Below, piece after piece: positions 5,040 to 6,848 of a DNA stretch of 6,848 bases. A program made the position numbers and the translations under genes. How positions within the stretch are numbered: position 1 is the stretch's first letter; each line of letters opens with the position of its first letter. The DNA comes from a bacterium (GTDB lineage Bacteria > Patescibacteriota > Patescibacteriia > Patescibacteriales > JAGXOH01): the NCBI GenBank assembly GCA_021106995.1, contig JAIOTG010000015.1:1-6848 (forward strand), written 5' to 3'. Below the pieces are notes generated by a model that was not told where the DNA came from, did no database searches, and saw nothing but the letters and a program-made list of their open reading frames with translations.

Positions 5040-6389
5040 TTACTTATATTTTCCTAACATTAACAACTCTAATCTTTTTGCCATTTTTTTAGCTATTCTT
5101 TTGTCCATTCCAGCTCCACCCTGTTTAATAGGCTTATCTATTTTCTTTTGAAATTGACTTTTACTAATCTCATCTTTCAATCTTTGTTTAATAGCTTCAT
5201 CAACAACAGAAAGAGAAGCTATATCATCAGCTCTATAATCAAAAAGTTCAAATAGATAATGCCTAATCTGTAAGGTTTCTTTTTCTATAGCTGGTTTTTG
5301 TTTTTCTTCTTGTCTCTCTGCTTCTTGTCTTTGTAAAACTTTTATTTCTTCAACAATATCTTTTATTTTATTAGCTATCTTCTCAGCGGTTCTCTTATCA
5401 AGTCCCATTCCTCCTTCTTCCATAGATTTATCTAAATAATTTGTCAGACCTTTACTGTGTCCTTCAATGCCGGTTACAAGTAAATTCTCCACTTTTCTTT
5501 CAAGCGCGTCTACTTCTTCAAGACTCATATTACTTAAAACTTCAGAAACTATTTCCTTAGCTTTAAAAGGTATAAGTAAATTTCCAGCTTCTCCGGTAAT
5601 ACTTGAAAAGCTCTTAGCAAGCATCTCTAAATCTTTAGAAACAGTAGTAACCTCTTCTTTTTTCTTCTCAATTACCTCTTTGTTTATAGCCTCATTAACC
5701 TTGGTTTGAATCAAATGTCCATCCTTAATATAAAAAACTCTATGAGCCAAACTAAGATGAGCTGGATTATGGGTTACTAAAATAATAGTTTTTTTTCTAT
5801 TCTTGTTTAATTCCTTTAAAAGAGTCATCACCTCGTCTGATGATTTAGAATCAAGGTTTCCAACCGGCTCATCTGCTAAAAGCACATCAGGCTCGTTTAC
5901 CAAAGCCCTACAGATAGCAACTCTTTGCCTTTGACCACCAGAAAGCTCTGGTGGTAATTTATCCTTTTGCTCTTTTACTCCAAAATGGTCTAAAAGTTTT
6001 ATGCCTTTTATTTCTCTTTCTTTTTTATTCACATTTATGGCCATTTGCGGAAGAACAACATTTTTCAAGACACTTAAAGAATGAATCAAATAATAAGCCT
6101 GAAAAATCATACCTATTTTCTTTTGATGAAAATATTCCAATTCTTTGTTTTTTATTTTAGCAATATCCTTATCATCAATAAAAATATTTCCGGTTATATT
6201 AGTTTCTAAACCAGAAATAGCATAAAGTAAAGTAGATTTACCACAACCAGAGGGACCAAAAAAAATAATAAACTCCCCTGGATAAATTTCTAAATTTATA
6301 TCTTCTAAAGCTCGGACTTCATTAGATTTTCCTCGAAAATAAATTACGTTTAAATCCCTAATCTTAATAATTGATTTTTCACTAGGCAT
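5040..6389 (-). CDS. ABC transporter ATP-binding protein, MacB/LolD type, with duplicated C-terminal extension
   Basis: This is the cytosolic ATPase that drives the permease encoded just downstream. Residues 1-228 are a complete LolD/MacB-like nucleotide-binding domain: Walker A GPSGCGKST (45-53), Q-loop Gln97 in MIFQAYY, signature LSGGQRQRVAI (149-159), Walker B VLLADEP (169-175), D-loop GNLDS (177-181) and H-loop His207. All catalytic residues are present. LolD-type ATPases usually end near 230 residues. Here about 220 more follow: a Lys/Glu-rich linker (about 231-260), then two units sharing the pattern [LI]DKxxxxGGxG[LM]DKRxAxKxA at 319-339 and 417-437, separated by a predicted coiled coil (about 341-371). 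The extension has no membrane segment and is not recognised. A TGTTATAAT promoter lies 27 bases upstream. TAA stop. Confidence 0.94.
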   Translation of the reverse strand: MPSEKSIIKIRDLNVIYFRGKSNEVRALEDINLEIYPGEFIIFFGPSGCGKSTLLYAISGLETNITGNIFIDDKDIAKIKNKELEYFHQKKIGMIFQAYYLIHSLSVLKNVVLPQMAINVNKKEREIKGIKLLDHFGVKEQKDKLPPELSGGQRQRVAICRALVNEPDVLLADEPVGNLDSKSSDEVMTLLKELNKNRKKTIILVTHNPAHLSLAHRVFYIKDGHLIQTKVNEAINKEVIEKKKEEVTTVSKDLEMLAKSFSSITGEAGNLLIPFKAKEIVSEVLSNMSLEEVDALERKVENLLVTGIEGHSKGLTNYLDKSMEEGGMGLDKRTAEKIANKIKDIVEEIKVLQRQEAERQEEKQKPAIEKETLQIRHYLFELFDYRADDIASLSVVDEAIKQRLKDEISKSQFQKKIDKPIKQGGAGMDKRIAKKMAKRLELLMLGKYK

Positions 6390-6415
6390 AAAATACGACT
6401 ATTTTAATTTAATTT

Positions 6416-6444
6416 ATTATAACACAAACTCAAAAAAATTTAAA
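6416..6444 (-). promoter_or_regulatory. Extended -10 promoter of the ABC exporter operon
   Basis: On the minus strand TGTTATAAT (6416-6424) contains a perfect -10 with the TG extension. A weak -35 TTTAAA (6439-6444) lies 17 bases upstream. Transcription would begin about 20 bases before the ATPase ATG. The promoter lies in the 81-base gap after the fibronectin-type gene; no terminator is seen in that gap, so readthrough from upstream is also possible. Confidence 0.6.
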
Positions 6445-6470
6445 ATACAAAAAATAACAAAACTTAAATA

Positions 6471-6848
6471 TTATTTTCTAGCATTTCCAACCCATCCAAA
6501 TATACTCTCTAAATTCTTAAAGATTAACTCAAAAACACTCTCTTCCCTTTGAGGAGCTAGGATAGTATTAATTCTGGATAGAGATACATTTCCGCTTGAA
6601 TCTATGCTCTCTACTTTAAAACTATAGGGACTACCTGGTTCAAAGTCAGTAATAACGACAACATGTCTCTTGGTATAGTTGTCATCCAACTTGGTTTCTT
6701 TTTGCAAGGCATCATTGGGACCGACCACACCCTTAGAATAGTAAATTCTGGAAGTGGAGAGCTCATTGGTTCTCCAGGAAATAATAGACTGAACCTGAGT
6801 TCTTTGCCCTGGAGCAATAGCTGATTCTGTTTCAACTTGCTCTATGAC
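6471..6848 (-). CDS. Fibronectin type III domain protein, C-terminal part only
   Basis: The frame is open from the right window edge to TAA at 6471-6473 (125 residues), so the true start lies outside. Residues from about 23 to 101 form a fibronectin type III-like beta sandwich: SIISWRTNELSTSRIYYSKG near its start, then HVVVITDFEPGSPYSFKVES and IDSSGNVSLSRI. This is the SWxTxExxxSxxxY ... LxPGxxYxFxVxSxDxxGN pattern common in secreted proteins. After it come a short linker and a final stretch FELIFKNLESIFGWVGNARK, which has no clear membrane span or LPXTG anchor. Such proteins are generally surface-exposed adhesion or scaffold proteins. The position just before an ABC exporter operon suggests, but does not prove, that the two work together. 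An internal GTG at 6726-6728 is not needed as a start. Confidence 0.8.
   Translation of the reverse strand, partial: VIEQVETESAIAPGQRTQVQSIISWRTNELSTSRIYYSKGVVGPNDALQKETKLDDNYTKRHVVVITDFEPGSPYSFKVESIDSSGNVSLSRINTILAPQREESVFELIFKNLESIFGWVGNARK

Noticed and set aside
5467..6160. Plus-strand open frames opposite the ABC ATPase gene
   Set aside because: They overlap catalytic or repeat-bearing codons of the ATPase and encode low-complexity Ser/Leu/Phe-rich peptides.
6611..6835. Alternative minus-strand frame overlapping the fibronectin-type gene
   Set aside because: The other frame gives the clear fibronectin pattern and is open to the window edge; this one has no recognisable content.

Overview
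The window is AT-rich (by eye about 30% GC). It looks like part of a candidate phyla radiation (Patescibacteria) genome. That inference rests on a compact HrcA, almost no Shine-Dalgarno sequences, fibronectin-type surface proteins beside a MacB/LolD-type ABC exporter, and very AT-rich spacers. Every complete gene ends in TAA and the standard code fits. Species cannot be decided from the window.

Left part (1-3000, minus strand) is a heat-shock operon transcribed right to left: hrcA, grpE, an hsp20 gene, then dnaK running off the left edge. Its promoter lies inside a perfect CIRCE operator (2972-2998), so HrcA should repress its own operon. Hairpins near the hsp20 and dnaK start codons suggest a second, RNA-level control. 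dnaK is interrupted by an in-frame TAA at 167-169. The reading frame continues without shift and with full DnaK similarity to the window edge, so this is a single-base nonsense change or a sequence error.

Middle part (3001-3763) starts with about 250 noncoding bases carrying nested inverted repeats. An unrecognised 87-residue plus-strand gene follows, preceded by nine A and nine G bases directly before its ATG. A bidirectional terminator (3533-3564) separates it from a convergent gene for a small single-cluster ferredoxin.

Right part (3827-6848, minus strand) encodes an ABC exporter pair: an ATPase with an unusual C-terminal extension of about 220 residues that carries a duplicated motif, and a MacB/FtsX-type permease. 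They share a promoter at 6416-6444. Upstream lies the C-terminal end of a fibronectin type III protein cut by the right edge. The exporter probably moves a lipid-linked or surface-bound substrate across the single membrane. Its link to the fibronectin protein or the ferredoxin is only positional.
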